The notes beneath the pieces were generated by a model. That model worked only from the letters and a program-made list of their open reading frames with translations. It was not told the origin of the DNA and did not search any database. The translations under genes were made by a program, and so were the position numbers. A stretch of 64,000 nt of DNA. Source: Deinococcus sp. JMULE3. GTDB taxonomy: Bacteria > Deinococcota > Deinococci > Deinococcales > Deinococcaceae. Numbering within the stretch: position 1 is the first letter of the stretch; each line of letters begins with the position of its first letter. Below are positions 24,327-34,157 of the stretch, in pieces. The stretch is taken from NCBI RefSeq assembly GCF_013337115.1, contig NZ_SGWE01000004.1:1728001-1792000 (forward strand). The letters are read 5' to 3'.

Positions 24327-24866
24327 ATGAGCGACGCCTTCCTGATCCTGGGTGCGCCCGCTGCCGGGAAGAGCACGGTGGCCCGGGCACTGACGCGCCG
24401 CTTCACGCGGGGCGTGCACATCCCGGTGGATGACGTGCGGCACATGGTGACGTCCGGGCTGGTGGACATGAGTTTCGAGTTCAGCGACGAACTGCTCGCC
24501 CAGCTGGCGCTGGCGCACGAGGCCGCCGCGCTGATGGCCCGCACGTACACCCGGGGCGGATTTGCCGTGGCGCTGGACGACTTCTGGTTCGGGGTGCAGC
24601 CCGAGGCGGACTACGCGCGGGTGCTCGGCCCGGACCTGCACCTCGTGCTGCTGCGCCCCCAGCGGGCGGCCGCGCTGGCTCGCCTGTCGGCGCGGGGGAC
24701 GGACGGGGACAGTTTCCGCCCGCTGCTGGAACAGGCCATCGCGTTCGTGGACGATGAACTGGAACGCCACCCGAAGACGGACTGGCACGTCATCGACTCC
24801 ACCCGACTGACGGTGGAGGAGACCGTGGACGCCATCCTGCACGCCACGGGCGTCCAGCCCCGCTGA
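24327..24866 (+). CDS. P-loop kinase of the AAA_33/zeta-like group
   Basis: A 179-aa P-loop protein with Walker A GAPAAGKSTVAR at residues 8-19 and a following VDDVRHMV typical of small-molecule or polynucleotide kinases. The second half has LVLLRPQRAAALARL with basic lid residues. It has a separate promoter 10 bp after nth. Substrate unknown. Confidence 0.75.
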   Translation: MSDAFLILGAPAAGKSTVARALTRRFTRGVHIPVDDVRHMVTSGLVDMSFEFSDELLAQLALAHEAAALMARTYTRGGFAVALDDFWFGVQPEADYARVLGPDLHLVLLRPQRAAALARLSARGTDGDSFRPLLEQAIAFVDDELERHPKTDWHVIDSTRLTVEETVDAILHATGVQPR

Positions 24867-24869
24867 GCG

Positions 24870-25064
24870 TCAGCTCAGGTGCGTGCGGGCCAGCGCCTCG
24901 CCTTCGTGCCGGGCGGCGCGGATGAGGGGGCATGTGGGTTGCGGGTGGCCTTCCGGGGGTACACCGACCCGCCGGGTGCCGACCGTGTCGGCCCCGAGGG
25001 TCTGGTGGTACGCGCTCAGGAAGGCCAGCAGCGCCGAGGCGGTCTGCTGTTCTTCGGGTCGCAT
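24870..25064 (-). CDS. small hypothetical protein
   Basis: A 64-aa ORF (MRPEEQQTASALLAFLSAY at the start) with a likely N-terminal helix and a basic C-terminal half. It begins 2 bp after the stop of the LURP-one gene on the same strand, which is the main support. No ribosome site of note and no homology recognised. Confidence 0.4.
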   Translation of the reverse strand: MRPEEQQTASALLAFLSAYHQTLGADTVGTRRVGVPPEGHPQPTCPLIRAARHEGEALARTHLS

Positions 25065-25066
25065 GC

Positions 25067-25681
25067 TTAGCCGCGTTCGCGTTCGCGCAGGATCAGCTGG
25101 ATGAGGCCCATCAGGACCAGTTCGTCGTCCTGCCCGGCGCGCGGCTGGAGTTCCTCGACGGTGAAGCGGCGGGCCATGAAGCTGCGTTTCTTGTGCACGC
25201 GGTACGCCGCCTGCCCGCCCGTGTCGGTGACGGTGTACGTGGGGTTCACGAGGTAGTCGAAGCCCATGGCGATGAAGTCCCCGATGAAGGGAATGGCGTC
25301 CAGCGCGCCCTCGATCAGGCCCAGCCAGGGGTGGTCGTCGCGGATGGCGAAGCGGGGTTCGCCGTTCGGGCCGAGCAGGTCGTACCCGGCGGCCCACAGG
25401 GTCCGCATGCCCTGCGCCTGCAGGGCGCCGACGGGCGTGCCGTCCATCCGTTCGATCAGGCGTGACGCCTTCCAGTCGAGTGCGCCTGCGAGGAAGCCCT
25501 TGGCTTTCATGCGGTGGGTCTGCACCTGTTTCTGCTCGTCGCGGTAGATGCGGACCTCGTCGCGGACGCTGAACGTCTTCTCCTTGACGACCGCGACGAG
25601 CTGGCCGCGCGCGTCGGTGACGCGCAGTTCGGTGAAGAGACTGAATTTGAATTCCAGCGTCAGGGGGAAGGCGAGGCTCAT
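25067..25681 (-). CDS. LURP-one/tubby-like family protein
   Basis: A 204-aa protein of the LURP-one-related (scramblase-like, DUF567) type: a beta-barrel pattern with repeated short strands (YPLTLEFKFSLFTELRVTD-like opening), DDHPWLGLIEGALDAIPFIGDFIAMG as a central hydrophobic helix (only its IPFIGDFIAMG core is diagnostic), and a closing strand pair. MSLAFPL at 25681 is chosen over 25726, which lies inside fmt. Downstream of def and fmt in one run of minus-strand genes. Role unknown. Confidence 0.65.
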   Translation of the reverse strand: MSLAFPLTLEFKFSLFTELRVTDARGQLVAVVKEKTFSVRDEVRIYRDEQKQVQTHRMKAKGFLAGALDWKASRLIERMDGTPVGALQAQGMRTLWAAGYDLLGPNGEPRFAIRDDHPWLGLIEGALDAIPFIGDFIAMGFDYLVNPTYTVTDTGGQAAYRVHKKRSFMARRFTVEELQPRAGQDDELVLMGLIQLILRERERG

Positions 25682-25697
25682 GCCCCCGGGTACGGGC

Positions 25698-26651
25698 CTA
25701 CTCGCGGGTCGGTTCCCAGATGTCAAGGCGGGTGCCGGGTTTGATCCCCGCCGCGTGCGCCCAGGTGTGCGCGGGCTGCGCCTTGCGCGCCTCGGGTTGC
25801 ACGGTGCGGATCAGCACGGCACCCTCCTGCGCGGCGACGGTCAGGCCGCCCTCGCTGACGCCCAGCACCTCACCCGGCTGGCCGGACCCGGTGGTGACGC
25901 TCAGGCCGCCGAGTTTCAGGCGGGCGCCACCCAGGAACGCCGTGGTCTGCGGCCACGCGGCCACACCCCGGGAGCGGTTGACGATCTGCGCGGCGGTGTC
26001 GCCCCAGCGGACGAAGCCGTCCGCCTTGACCAGCATGGGCGCGTGCGTGGCCTGCGCCTCGTCCTGCGGGGTGGGGGAGAGGCCATCCAGGTTGGACAGC
26101 GCCTGCACGATCAGCCGCGACGCCTGCGCACTCAGGGCGTCCGCGAGGTCGAGGCTGGTCCAGTCGGGCGCGACCGGCAGCGCTTCCTGCAGCAGGACCG
26201 GGCCGGTGTCCATACCCTCGTCGGTCTGCATGATGGTGGTGCCCGTCACCGCCTCGCCGTTGATCAGCGCCCACTGGATCGGCGCGGAGCCCCGGTACGC
26301 GGGCAGCAGGCTGGTGTGCGTGTTCAGGAACCCGTAGCGGGGAATGTTCAGCACGCTCAGAGGCAGGATCTTCCCGTACGCGCAGGTAACGGCCACGTCC
26401 GCGCCGGACTCGCGCAGCGTCGCCTCGAACGCCGCGTTCCCTCGAAGTTTCCTGGGCTGCGCGAGGGGCAGGCCCAGTTCGGCCGCGCGGGCCGCGACGG
26501 GCGGGGGCGTCAGCTTCAGGCCGCGCCCCACCGGCTTGTCCGGTTGCGCGACGACCAGCACCACCTCGAACCGCTCGCGGATCGCGTCCAGCACCGGCAG
26601 CGCGAACGCGGGCGACCCGAAGAACGCCACGCGCGGCCCGCCGCCGGTCAA
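25698..26651 (-). CDS. fmt: methionyl-tRNA formyltransferase
   Basis: A 317-aa Fmt formylating initiator Met-tRNA. VAFFGSPAFALPVL at the N-terminus, the hydrolase signature region NIPRYGFLNTHTSLLPAYRG, of which NTHTSLLP(A)YRG contains the formyl-binding site, and the C-terminal domain (SGQPGEVLGV). The start appears to be TTG at 26651, overlapping the def TGA. This def-fmt coupling is common in bacteria. Confidence 0.94.
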   Translation of the reverse strand: MTGGGPRVAFFGSPAFALPVLDAIRERFEVVLVVAQPDKPVGRGLKLTPPPVAARAAELGLPLAQPRKLRGNAAFEATLRESGADVAVTCAYGKILPLSVLNIPRYGFLNTHTSLLPAYRGSAPIQWALINGEAVTGTTIMQTDEGMDTGPVLLQEALPVAPDWTSLDLADALSAQASRLIVQALSNLDGLSPTPQDEAQATHAPMLVKADGFVRWGDTAAQIVNRSRGVAAWPQTTAFLGGARLKLGGLSVTTGSGQPGEVLGVSEGGLTVAAQEGAVLIRTVQPEARKAQPAHTWAHAAGIKPGTRLDIWEPTRE

Positions 26652-27301
26652 AGGCCCGCCTTGCGCTGCCGCTCGTGCGCGGCCAGATCGTTCAGGAACG
26701 TGCGGGACTTCTGCTGGATCGCCAGCAGCTCCTTGCGGTAGTCCTCGGTCACCTCGGCCGGCAGGCGGTCCAGGAACAGCACGCCGTCCAGGTGATCCGC
26801 CTCGTGCTGGAACACCCGCGCCAGGAAATCATCCGCCTCGACCACGCGGGCCACACCGTCCAGATCGGTGTAGCTGACCTGCACGGCGCGGGCGCGCGGC
26901 ACGCCCTCCTCGTAGATGCCGGGAATGCTCAGGCACCCCTCCTGGTACGAGCGGTCCTTCTTCTTGTCGATGACCTTCAGCACCGGGTTCAGCATCACGA
27001 AATCACGCAGCACGCGGGACTTCAGGGGCCTGTCCTGGCCCTCGTTCTCCTCCTCGTCGTCCTCGTACTCGACCGCCACGAACATCCGGACCGGCAGGCC
27101 GATCTGCGGCGCGGCCAGCCCCACGCCGTGCGCCTCGAACATCGTCTCCAGCATGGTGTCCGCCACCTGACGCACCGTCTGCGGATCGAAACCCGGCACG
27201 GTCAGGGTGTCGGTCGCCTGGAGGGGCTTGGCCTTGCGGCGCAGGACGGGGTCACCGTACAGGCGCAGCGGGTACACGCGGGGAGAGGCAGGGTCGCTCA
27301 C
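26648..27301 (-). CDS. def: peptide deformylase
   Basis: A 217-aa metalloenzyme removing the N-formyl group of new proteins. The three family motifs are present: GVGLAAPQIG, EGCLSIPGIY (metal Cys) and QHEADHLDG (two metal His and catalytic Glu). An acidic insert (DDEEENEGQD, about residues 77-87) makes it longer than E. coli Def. GTG start with AGGAG 4 nt upstream. Confidence 0.95.
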   Translation of the reverse strand: MSDPASPRVYPLRLYGDPVLRRKAKPLQATDTLTVPGFDPQTVRQVADTMLETMFEAHGVGLAAPQIGLPVRMFVAVEYEDDEEENEGQDRPLKSRVLRDFVMLNPVLKVIDKKKDRSYQEGCLSIPGIYEEGVPRARAVQVSYTDLDGVARVVEADDFLARVFQHEADHLDGVLFLDRLPAEVTEDYRKELLAIQQKSRTFLNDLAAHERQRKAGL

Positions 27302-27484
27302 AATACTCCTGTTTTACCAGACGCCCCCGGAAGCGACCCTGCCCTGACATCCAGATCGCGGCGGGCGGCGGGTGGGCGGAGCGTGAAGTGCGCCTTAAAG
27401 AAACCGGCCCACGCGGGTCAGGCTCAGCTGCTCAGATGACCGGACGACCCTCGGCCCCCCCGTCCCGCCTTCAAGGAGCCCCTC

Positions 27485-28636
27485 ATGCGAATCAACCTGC
27501 TGACCCTGACCGCCACCCTGGCCCTGACCGTCCCCCTGCAACTGGCCGCCGCGCAGACCGACACGACCCAGGCCACCACCACCCAGACGCCTGCTGCGCT
27601 CGCCGCCGACGCCCGCGCCCTGGCTGACCAGGCCCGCGCCACCTACCCCAGGGGCAGCGCGAACATCGACCAGACCCTCTGGAAACAGGCTGCCGCCGCC
27701 GCCGAGGCTGCCGTCGCCGCCGCGCCCGGCAACCCCGAGTACCTGAAACTCCGCGCCGCCATCTACACCGAGGTCGGCTTCTGGAAACAGGCCGAGACCA
27801 CCTGGACCGCGTACTTCCAGGCCGCGCCCAGCGCCGTGCGGAACACTCCCGAAGCGAAGAGTGCCGCCACGGTCCAGTACAACCTCGGGTACGCCGCGTA
27901 CACCCGCAACCAGCCGGATCAGGCCGCGAAGTTCTTCGACACCTGCCTCACCTTCGACCCCGCCAGCGCCCCCTGCGCCACCTGGGCCGCCCGCACCGCA
28001 CTCGAAGCCGGGCAGTACACCCAGGCCCGCACCCTGTACGACCGGGCGCTGACCCTGAACCCCGGCGACAAGACCCTGGCGTACTTCCGCGCCCTGACCG
28101 ACAGGGCCGCGCAGTACGGCCCCGCCGCCACCCGCGCCTTCAGCCGCGCCTACGGCGACCTGGACGCCGGACGCAAAGCCCAGGCGCTCGCCGGATTCCA
28201 GGAAGCCGCCCGCAGCGCCCCCAACTTCGCCGACGCGCAGCGCGAAGCCGGACGCCTCGCCCTGGACCTGAACGACACCCAGGCCGCGCTGGACGCGTAC
28301 ACGGCCCTGGGCGCCCTGCCCGGCGCGACCGCCAGTGACAGATACAACCTCGCCCTGGCGCAGGAAGCGCAGACGTACGGCCTCCAGGCGGTCCGGACCT
28401 ACCGCGCCGCCTACGCCAAGTACGCCGCCGGGGACAAGACCGCCGCCGAGGCAGGCTTCCAGGCCGCCACCACCCAGAACCCCAGATACGCCAAGGCGTG
28501 GGCGTGGCTGGGCCGCACCCGCTACGAACGCAAGGACTACCCCGGCGCGGCCGCCGCGTACACCCAGGCCGTCGCGCTGGACCCCACCGACAAGAGCAGC
28601 GCGTACTACCTGAAACTCGCCCAGCAGGGCAGGTAA
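27485..28636 (+). CDS. secreted TPR-repeat protein
   Basis: A 383-aa exported protein: signal peptide (residues 1-23, ending LAAAQ), then tandem tetratricopeptide-like helices (for example PEYLKLRAAIYTEVG, AKAWAWLGRTRYERKDY, AAAAYTQAVALDP). AAGGAG lies 6 nt before the ATG. Probably a periplasmic scaffold; partner unknown. Confidence 0.8.
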   Translation: MRINLLTLTATLALTVPLQLAAAQTDTTQATTTQTPAALAADARALADQARATYPRGSANIDQTLWKQAAAAAEAAVAAAPGNPEYLKLRAAIYTEVGFWKQAETTWTAYFQAAPSAVRNTPEAKSAATVQYNLGYAAYTRNQPDQAAKFFDTCLTFDPASAPCATWAARTALEAGQYTQARTLYDRALTLNPGDKTLAYFRALTDRAAQYGPAATRAFSRAYGDLDAGRKAQALAGFQEAARSAPNFADAQREAGRLALDLNDTQAALDAYTALGALPGATASDRYNLALAQEAQTYGLQAVRTYRAAYAKYAAGDKTAAEAGFQAATTQNPRYAKAWAWLGRTRYERKDYPGAAAAYTQAVALDPTDKSSAYYLKLAQQGR

Positions 28637-28648
28637 TTTCGGAAGGAC

Positions 28649-28676
28649 AGCGGCCCCCTCGTCGCAGGGGGCCGCT
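28649..28676. terminator. bidirectional terminator
   Basis: AGCGGCCCCC and GGGGGCCGCT form a perfect 10-bp stem with an 8-nt loop between convergent genes. Confidence 0.65.
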
Positions 28677-28683
28677 TCGCGGT

Positions 28684-29649
28684 TCAGTCCGGGATGAGGT
28701 CGTGCGGGTCGGGCGTCAGGCACGCGGCCCACGCGGCCTCGAACTCCGCGCGGTCCAGGCCCCGGCCGATCACCACGAGTTCGGACGTGCCGTCACCTGC
28801 CTCCCAGGCGTCGGCGGTGAACAGGTCCCGCACCGCCTGGAACAGGATGCGCTGCGGGTACCCGAACAGGTCGAGGAACCCCTTGGCGCGCAGCACCTCG
28901 GCCGGGCGGGACAGCAGGTAGTCGGTCATGAAGCGCTGCCACGCGTACGGGTCCAGGGGGCGGTCGGCGCGCAGCGTGAAGGACTTCAGGCCCGGCGTGT
29001 GCGCCGCGCGGGTGTCCACGCCGTCCAGCACGCGCGGGTCGAAGTCGTCGCGGGCCAGCAGGGCTTCCGCGTCGATCTGCCCCTGCTCGACCCGCTTGAT
29101 GTCGGCCAGGGGGTTCACGCCCCGTAGCACGCCCTGCGCGTGGTCCAGCAGGGCCGGGTCGGCGAGGTCCGTCTTGTTCAGCACGACCACGTTCGCGTAC
29201 GCCAGCTGCCGCGCCGCCTCCGGATGCTCCCGCAGCGTCTGGAGGGCGTGCCGGGCGTCCACGACCGCCACGAGCGTCGTCACGCGGAACGCCGCGCGCA
29301 CCGAGCGTTCCAGCAGCGTCGTCAGGACCGGCGTCGGGTCGGCCACGCCGGACAGTTCCACGATCACCGCGTCCGGTTTCTGCTCGCGCATGGCGATCGT
29401 CACCAGCGCCCGCAGCAGGTCGTCGCGGCCCGTGCAGCACAGGCACCCGGCCGTCAGTTCCGTCACGTCGTCCTGCAGTCGCTCGATCAGGCTGCCGTCC
29501 ACGCCCTGCGCGCCGAACTCGTTCACGATCACGCCCAGCCGGTGCGGCAGCGACCGGATCAGGTGATTCACCAGCGTCGTCTTCCCGGCCCCCAGAAAGC
29601 CGCCCACCACCACCACAGGAATCCGGTCATCCGGGCGCGCACTCGTCAT
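28684..29649 (-). CDS. COG0523 (CobW/ZNG1-like) GTPase
   Basis: A 321-aa G3E-family GTPase, a metal chaperone or metal-insertion type. Walker A GGFLGAGKTTLVNHL, the metal-binding CxCC motif in AGCLCCTGRDDL, the G4 motif VLNKTDLAD, and a CobW_C domain in the last 90 residues. The ATG at 29649 is supported by TATGCT 7 nt upstream; 29661 is an alternative. The metal (zinc or cobalt) cannot be told. Confidence 0.9.
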   Translation of the reverse strand: MTSARPDDRIPVVVVGGFLGAGKTTLVNHLIRSLPHRLGVIVNEFGAQGVDGSLIERLQDDVTELTAGCLCCTGRDDLLRALVTIAMREQKPDAVIVELSGVADPTPVLTTLLERSVRAAFRVTTLVAVVDARHALQTLREHPEAARQLAYANVVVLNKTDLADPALLDHAQGVLRGVNPLADIKRVEQGQIDAEALLARDDFDPRVLDGVDTRAAHTPGLKSFTLRADRPLDPYAWQRFMTDYLLSRPAEVLRAKGFLDLFGYPQRILFQAVRDLFTADAWEAGDGTSELVVIGRGLDRAEFEAAWAACLTPDPHDLIPD

Positions 29650-29656
29650 GCCGCGC

Positions 29657-29662
29657 AGCATA
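29657..29662 (-). promoter_or_regulatory. leaderless -10 box (TATGCT)
   Basis: Minus-strand TATGCT ends 7 nt before the ATG of the COG0523 GTPase and decides the 29649 start. Confidence 0.55.
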
Positions 29663-29706
29663 CGAGGTGACCGGCGCGGGAAATGGAACGGGGAAGGCGG
29701 GACTCC

Positions 29707-29844
29707 TCACACGGATTCCGTCTGTTTCGTTGACAACCCGGCAGTGCACCGGGTTGCCAACTCCACGCCCGGAACCCGTTTCTCTCCTGCTCGCTCCGCT
29801 CGGGTTGGACGGTTTTACAAACCGTTCAACCGGAGTCCGTATCA
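29707..29844 (+). repeat. 139-bp inverted-repeat-ended element, copy C
   Basis: Begins TCACACGGATTCCG and ends CGGAGTCCGTATCA; the ends are imperfect inverted repeats. It shares the CCACGCCCGGAACCCGTTTC and GCTCGCTCCGCTCGG blocks with the other copies. No coding capacity. It separates two divergent genes. Confidence 0.75.
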
Positions 29845-29867
29845 CAGGTGCGGGCGCGCCAGTGGCG

Positions 29868-29873
29868 TAGCCT
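29868..29873 (+). promoter_or_regulatory. leaderless -10 box (TAGCCT)
   Basis: TAGCCT ends 7 nt before the ATG of the ABC exporter at 29881. Confidence 0.5.
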
Positions 29874-29880
29874 CGCCCGT

Positions 29881-31642
29881 ATGCCTGCCCCCTCCCCGGC
29901 TGTTCTGCGCCGCCTGTACGGGCTGCTCAGTCCGTACCGCCGCACGGTGGGCGCGGGGTTGCTGCTGCTGCTGGGGAGCGTGGCGGCGGAACTGTACCCA
30001 CCGCTCGTGTGGATTCGCGTGGTGGATCACGGCATTCCGGAGCGGGACTGGACGTTCATCGCGGGGCAGCTGGTTCTGCTGGTGGCGGTGTTCGGCGTGC
30101 AGCAGGGCCTGTCCGCGTGGCGGGGGCTGCTGCTGGAGCGGGCCGGGCAGGCGTTCACGCGCGACCTGCGCCTGACGCTGTATCGGAAATTGCAGGGGCA
30201 GTCGGCGGCGTACTTCGAGGGGCAGCGCACCGGGGACCTGATCGCCCGCGTGACTGGGGACGTGGACGCGCTTCAGGACGTGCTGGTGCGCGGCACGGAC
30301 GCCGTGCTGGCCAACGCCCTGCGCCTCATCGGGGTGATCGGGATCTTCATCGCGCTGCAACCGCTGCTGGGCATCCTGACGACCCTCCCGATGATCGCCG
30401 TGGCGCTGATGCTGCGCCGCTACGCGCGCACGGTGCGGCCCGCGTACCGCGCCGCGCGCGCGCCGCCTGGGGGACCTGAGCGCGCTGATCACGGACCGCC
30501 TGAGCGGCATACGCGTCGTGCAGGGCTTCGCGCGCGAGGACGCCGAGGCCGACCGCATCCGCGCCCTGGGCGACGAGCTGTACGCCGAGGGCGTGAAGGC
30601 CGTCACCATCCGCAACCGCGCCTTTCCCCGCGCGCGCTTCGTGGGGAACCTGGGGAACGTGATCATGCTGGGCGGCGGCGCGTGGCTGATCATGGCCGGG
30701 CAGTTCACGCTCGGCGGACTCCTCGCGTACCGCGGGTACGGGCGGTACTTCTACGGCCCCATTGACGACCTCGTGAACATCGGCGACCTGCTCCAGCGGG
30801 CCGAGGCGAGCGGACGGCGGGTGTTCGAGGTGCTCGACGCGCCCGTCCCCGTGCAGGACCGGTCCGGTGCGCGGCCCCTGCCGCAACCCGTGCGCGGGGA
30901 GCTGCGCTTCGAGGGCGTCACCTTCGGGTACGATCCCGCCCGGCCCATCCTGCGGGACGTCACGCTGCACATCCCGGCCGGGCAGCGCGTCGCCCTCCTC
31001 GGCGAGAGCGGGGCGGGCAAGAGCACCCTCCTCGCCCTCGTCACCCGCACCTTCGACCCGCAACACGGGCGCGTGACGCTCGACGGGCACGACCTGCGCC
31101 ACCTCACCCTGCGTAGCCTGCGGGAGAACGCCGCCGTCATGGCCCAGGACACCTTCCTGTTCCACGACACCGTGCTGAACAACGTCCGCTACGCCCGCCC
31201 GGACGCCACCGACACCGAGGTCGAGGCCGCCCTGCGCGCCGCGCACGCCCACACCTTCGCCCACGCCCTCCCCGACGGCCTCCAGACGGTCGTCGGGGAA
31301 CGCGGCGTGCGGCTCAGTGGCGGGCAACGCCAGCGGCTCTCCATCGCCCGCACGCTCCTGGCCCGGCCCAGCCTCCTGCTGCTCGACGAACCCACCAGCG
31401 CCGTCGACGCCGAGAGCGAAACCCAGGTCGTCGCCGCCCTGGACGAACTCACGCGCGGCCGCACCGCGCTGATCGTCACGCACCGCCCCAGCCTCGCCCG
31501 CACCGCCGACCGCGTCATCGTCCTCGCGGGCGGCAGGATCGTCGAGGACGGCCACCCCGACACCCTCCGCAGACGCGGCGGCGCATACGCCCGCCTGGAA
31601 CGCCAGATGGGTGGCGAAATCATGCCCGAGGTGACGGGCTGA
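29881..31642 (+). pseudogene. ABC exporter (permease-ATPase fusion) with a frameshift
   Basis: About 586 aa across one frameshift: a type IV exporter half-transporter like the MsbA/MDR group. The transmembrane part (about residues 1-300) has ERAGQAFTRDLRLTLYRKL and YFEGQRTGDLIARVTGDVD, of which TGDLIARVTGD is diagnostic. The ATPase has Walker A GESGAGKSTLLAL, signature LSGGQRQRLSIARTLL and Walker B LLLLDEPTSAVD. The frame breaks near 30465 in a run of GC dinucleotides; dropping one base joins RAARA to RLGDLSALITDRLSG. Sequencing error or true inactivation. Confidence 0.82.
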
Positions 31643-31645
31643 GCC

Positions 31646-34123
31646 TTACAGTCCGCCCCTCGGGTTGACGTCCACCCTGATTTTCGCTTTCCAGGTGCGG
31701 GTGTCGAGGATGCGGAGGAGTTCGCCGAGGCGGGTGTCGTTGCGGGCGCGCAGGAAGAGGTGGTAGGGGTACACGCCGCGCACGCGGGCGACCGGGCTGG
31801 GCGCGGGCCCGAGGACTTCGTGGGCGGTGGCTCCTGCGCCGTGGAGGGCGTCGGCGAGGTCCTGCGCGGCGGCCTGGGCTTTGTGCTGGTCGCGGGCGCT
31901 GATCTCGATCTGCGCGAGGCGGGCGTGGGGGGGGTAGTTCAGGGCGGCGCGGGCGCGTTCCTCGGCGGCGGGGTACGCGAGGGTGTCGCGGCCGTCCACC
32001 ATGACTTTCAGGGCGGGGTGGTCCGCCTGGAAGGTCTGCACGAGCAGCATGGGCGCTCGGGTGGGGTGCCACTCGGCGAGCTGCCGCAGCAGGCGGTGGT
32101 AGCGCTCGGAGGCGCGGAAGTCGCTGACGTTCAGCCACGTGTCGGCCAGGGTCACGCCGATCAGGGCGAGGTCCGGCGGTGGCTCGTGTGACAGCAGGAG
32201 TTGCGTGCCGATGACGACGCCGCTCTCGCCGCGCATCAGGGGCGTGAGGTCGTCCTGGCGGTCCTTGTCGAGGCGGTAGACGGGGAAGCCGGGGAGGAGT
32301 TTCTGGACTTCCTGAGCGATCCATTCGGTGCCGGGGCCGCGCGCCTGCCACATGGGGTCGCCGCACTGGTCGCAGCGTTCGGGGATGGGCTGGTGGTACC
32401 CGCACTGGTGGCAGGTGAGCTGCCGCCCCTCGCGGTGGAAGCGCAGCGGGACGTCGCAGTTGCGGCACTGCGGGGTGTGGTCGCAGCTGCGGCAGCGCAG
32501 CAGGGCGCTGTACCCGCGTCGGGGCGCGAGGAGGGCCGCCTGACGGCCGCGTTCCTGCACCTGCCGCAGCACGCGGGCGAGGTCGTGGCTGAGGGGGTAG
32601 CCCTGGTCCCCGAGGCGCAGGTGCACGCTGGACAGCGGCCCCAGTTCGGGCTGTTCGGGCGGGTTGGCGTAGTCGACAACGTGCACGCGGGCGCGTGGGG
32701 GTGGGAGGACCGCGCCGGGGTGGGGGACGCTCTCGGCGGCGGGCGTGGTGCCCACCAGGGCCAGGGCGGCGTCGTGCGCGGCGGCGATGCGCGTGGCGAG
32801 GTCCGGCAGGAACGCGCGGCTGCCGCTCAGGAGTTTGTGCGCGTCGCTGGCTTCCTCCAGCACGATGATCAGCGCGAGGTCGTGCAGCGGGGCGGCCAGC
32901 GCGTGCCCGCTGCCGATGACGAGCCGGGCCTCGCCGGTGCGGATGAGCTGCCAGGTGTGGGCGCGCTGCGGTTCGCTGAGGGTGCCGTTCAGCTGTGCGG
33001 CCCGCGTGCCCGCATGTGCGGCGAGGCCGGAGAGGCCCTCCCAGGCGCGGCGCAGCGTGGCGTGGTCCGGCGCGAGGACCAGCACGCCGCGCCCCTGCGT
33101 GAGGAGCCGCGTGACGCGCGGGGCGAGCAGCGCGAAGCGCGCGCGGGCGCGGCCCCCGTGCAGCCGCCACACGGGGGCTTCCGGCAGCGGGTCGGGTGCC
33201 CCGGCGGGGTCGGGTTGCGGCCAGGGTTCCGGCAGGGTGGGTGGGGGCTGGGGCACCTCGATGGTGTCGGCCCAGCCGCGCAGGGCCAGCGTGCCCGCCT
33301 GCGTGGGCGTCAGCGGCACCCCGTCCGCCGAGGCGCTGTTCGCCCACGCGGCGTACGTGTCCACCGGGCCGTGCTCGTGCAGCCACGTCCAGGCGGGCGG
33401 TGGGGGGGCATCCACCAGCGTGTACGCCGCGCCGCCCGCGTTCAGGGCCGCCGTGACCACGCCGCTACTGACGCCCGCGCCTTTCGCCCAGGCGCTCAGT
33501 GTGTTGCAGGGACCGTGCTCGGCCAGCCACGCGGTGGCCTGCGCCTGCTTCGCCGTCAGGCCTGCCGGGGCCGGGGTCACGGCGCTCAGGACCGTCGCGG
33601 TGCGACTGGCGGGCGGCACCTCGTCCAGGGGGCGGGCGGCGACCGCGCCGCGCATTCGGGGGCGGGGCGTGAAGCGTTCCTCCAGCAGGCCCTGCTCGCG
33701 GATGGCGTCCAGCAGCGCGTCCGGGAAAGCCCCCGCGTCCGTCCAGCGTTCGGTGGGCGGGCGTCGCGCGAACATGCTCAGGTCCGCGCCCTCCACCGCG
33801 CGCACCATGTGCGTCACCTCGGCCTGCCAGCCCACGCCCAGCAGGTCGCCCCAGATCAGCCCGGCGGGAATGCGGGCGTCCGCCGCCCAGCCCTGCACGC
33901 CCGATGCGGTCGCCGGGGTCACCCAGGGGCAATCGGGGTCGTCCAGGACGTGCACGGCCTCCCGCAGGCGGTGCCCGCCGCGCCCGTCGCCGCTCCCGAC
34001 GACCAGTCCGACCTCCAGCGCGCCGCGCCACGGCACGAGCACCCGGCAGCCCAGTGGCGCGGGGGCGGCCCAGCCGTGTGGCGCGGCGAAATCACACGGC
34101 CCGATGGGCAGATTTACGACCAC
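31646..34123 (-). CDS. priA: primosomal protein PriA, helicase motifs degenerate
   Basis: An 825-aa replication-restart protein. The zinc-binding region is intact (RCRSCDHTPQCRNCD, then CHQCGYHQP and CDQCGDP), and the C-terminal domain is normal (GTEWIAQEVQKLLP). The helicase core is not: where PriA has GVTGSGKTE there is HGGRARARFALL, and the Walker B DEEH position reads VLEEASDAHK. This matches the D. radiodurans protein, reported to be a pseudohelicase. A structural role in DnaB loading is probable. GTG start. Confidence 0.92.
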   Translation of the reverse strand: MVVNLPIGPCDFAAPHGWAAPAPLGCRVLVPWRGALEVGLVVGSGDGRGGHRLREAVHVLDDPDCPWVTPATASGVQGWAADARIPAGLIWGDLLGVGWQAEVTHMVRAVEGADLSMFARRPPTERWTDAGAFPDALLDAIREQGLLEERFTPRPRMRGAVAARPLDEVPPASRTATVLSAVTPAPAGLTAKQAQATAWLAEHGPCNTLSAWAKGAGVSSGVVTAALNAGGAAYTLVDAPPPPAWTWLHEHGPVDTYAAWANSASADGVPLTPTQAGTLALRGWADTIEVPQPPPTLPEPWPQPDPAGAPDPLPEAPVWRLHGGRARARFALLAPRVTRLLTQGRGVLVLAPDHATLRRAWEGLSGLAAHAGTRAAQLNGTLSEPQRAHTWQLIRTGEARLVIGSGHALAAPLHDLALIIVLEEASDAHKLLSGSRAFLPDLATRIAAAHDAALALVGTTPAAESVPHPGAVLPPPRARVHVVDYANPPEQPELGPLSSVHLRLGDQGYPLSHDLARVLRQVQERGRQAALLAPRRGYSALLRCRSCDHTPQCRNCDVPLRFHREGRQLTCHQCGYHQPIPERCDQCGDPMWQARGPGTEWIAQEVQKLLPGFPVYRLDKDRQDDLTPLMRGESGVVIGTQLLLSHEPPPDLALIGVTLADTWLNVSDFRASERYHRLLRQLAEWHPTRAPMLLVQTFQADHPALKVMVDGRDTLAYPAAEERARAALNYPPHARLAQIEISARDQHKAQAAAQDLADALHGAGATAHEVLGPAPSPVARVRGVYPYHLFLRARNDTRLGELLRILDTRTWKAKIRVDVNPRGGL

Positions 34124-34157
34124 CAGCCAGGATTCCAGAGGGGGGCGGCGGGTGGGG

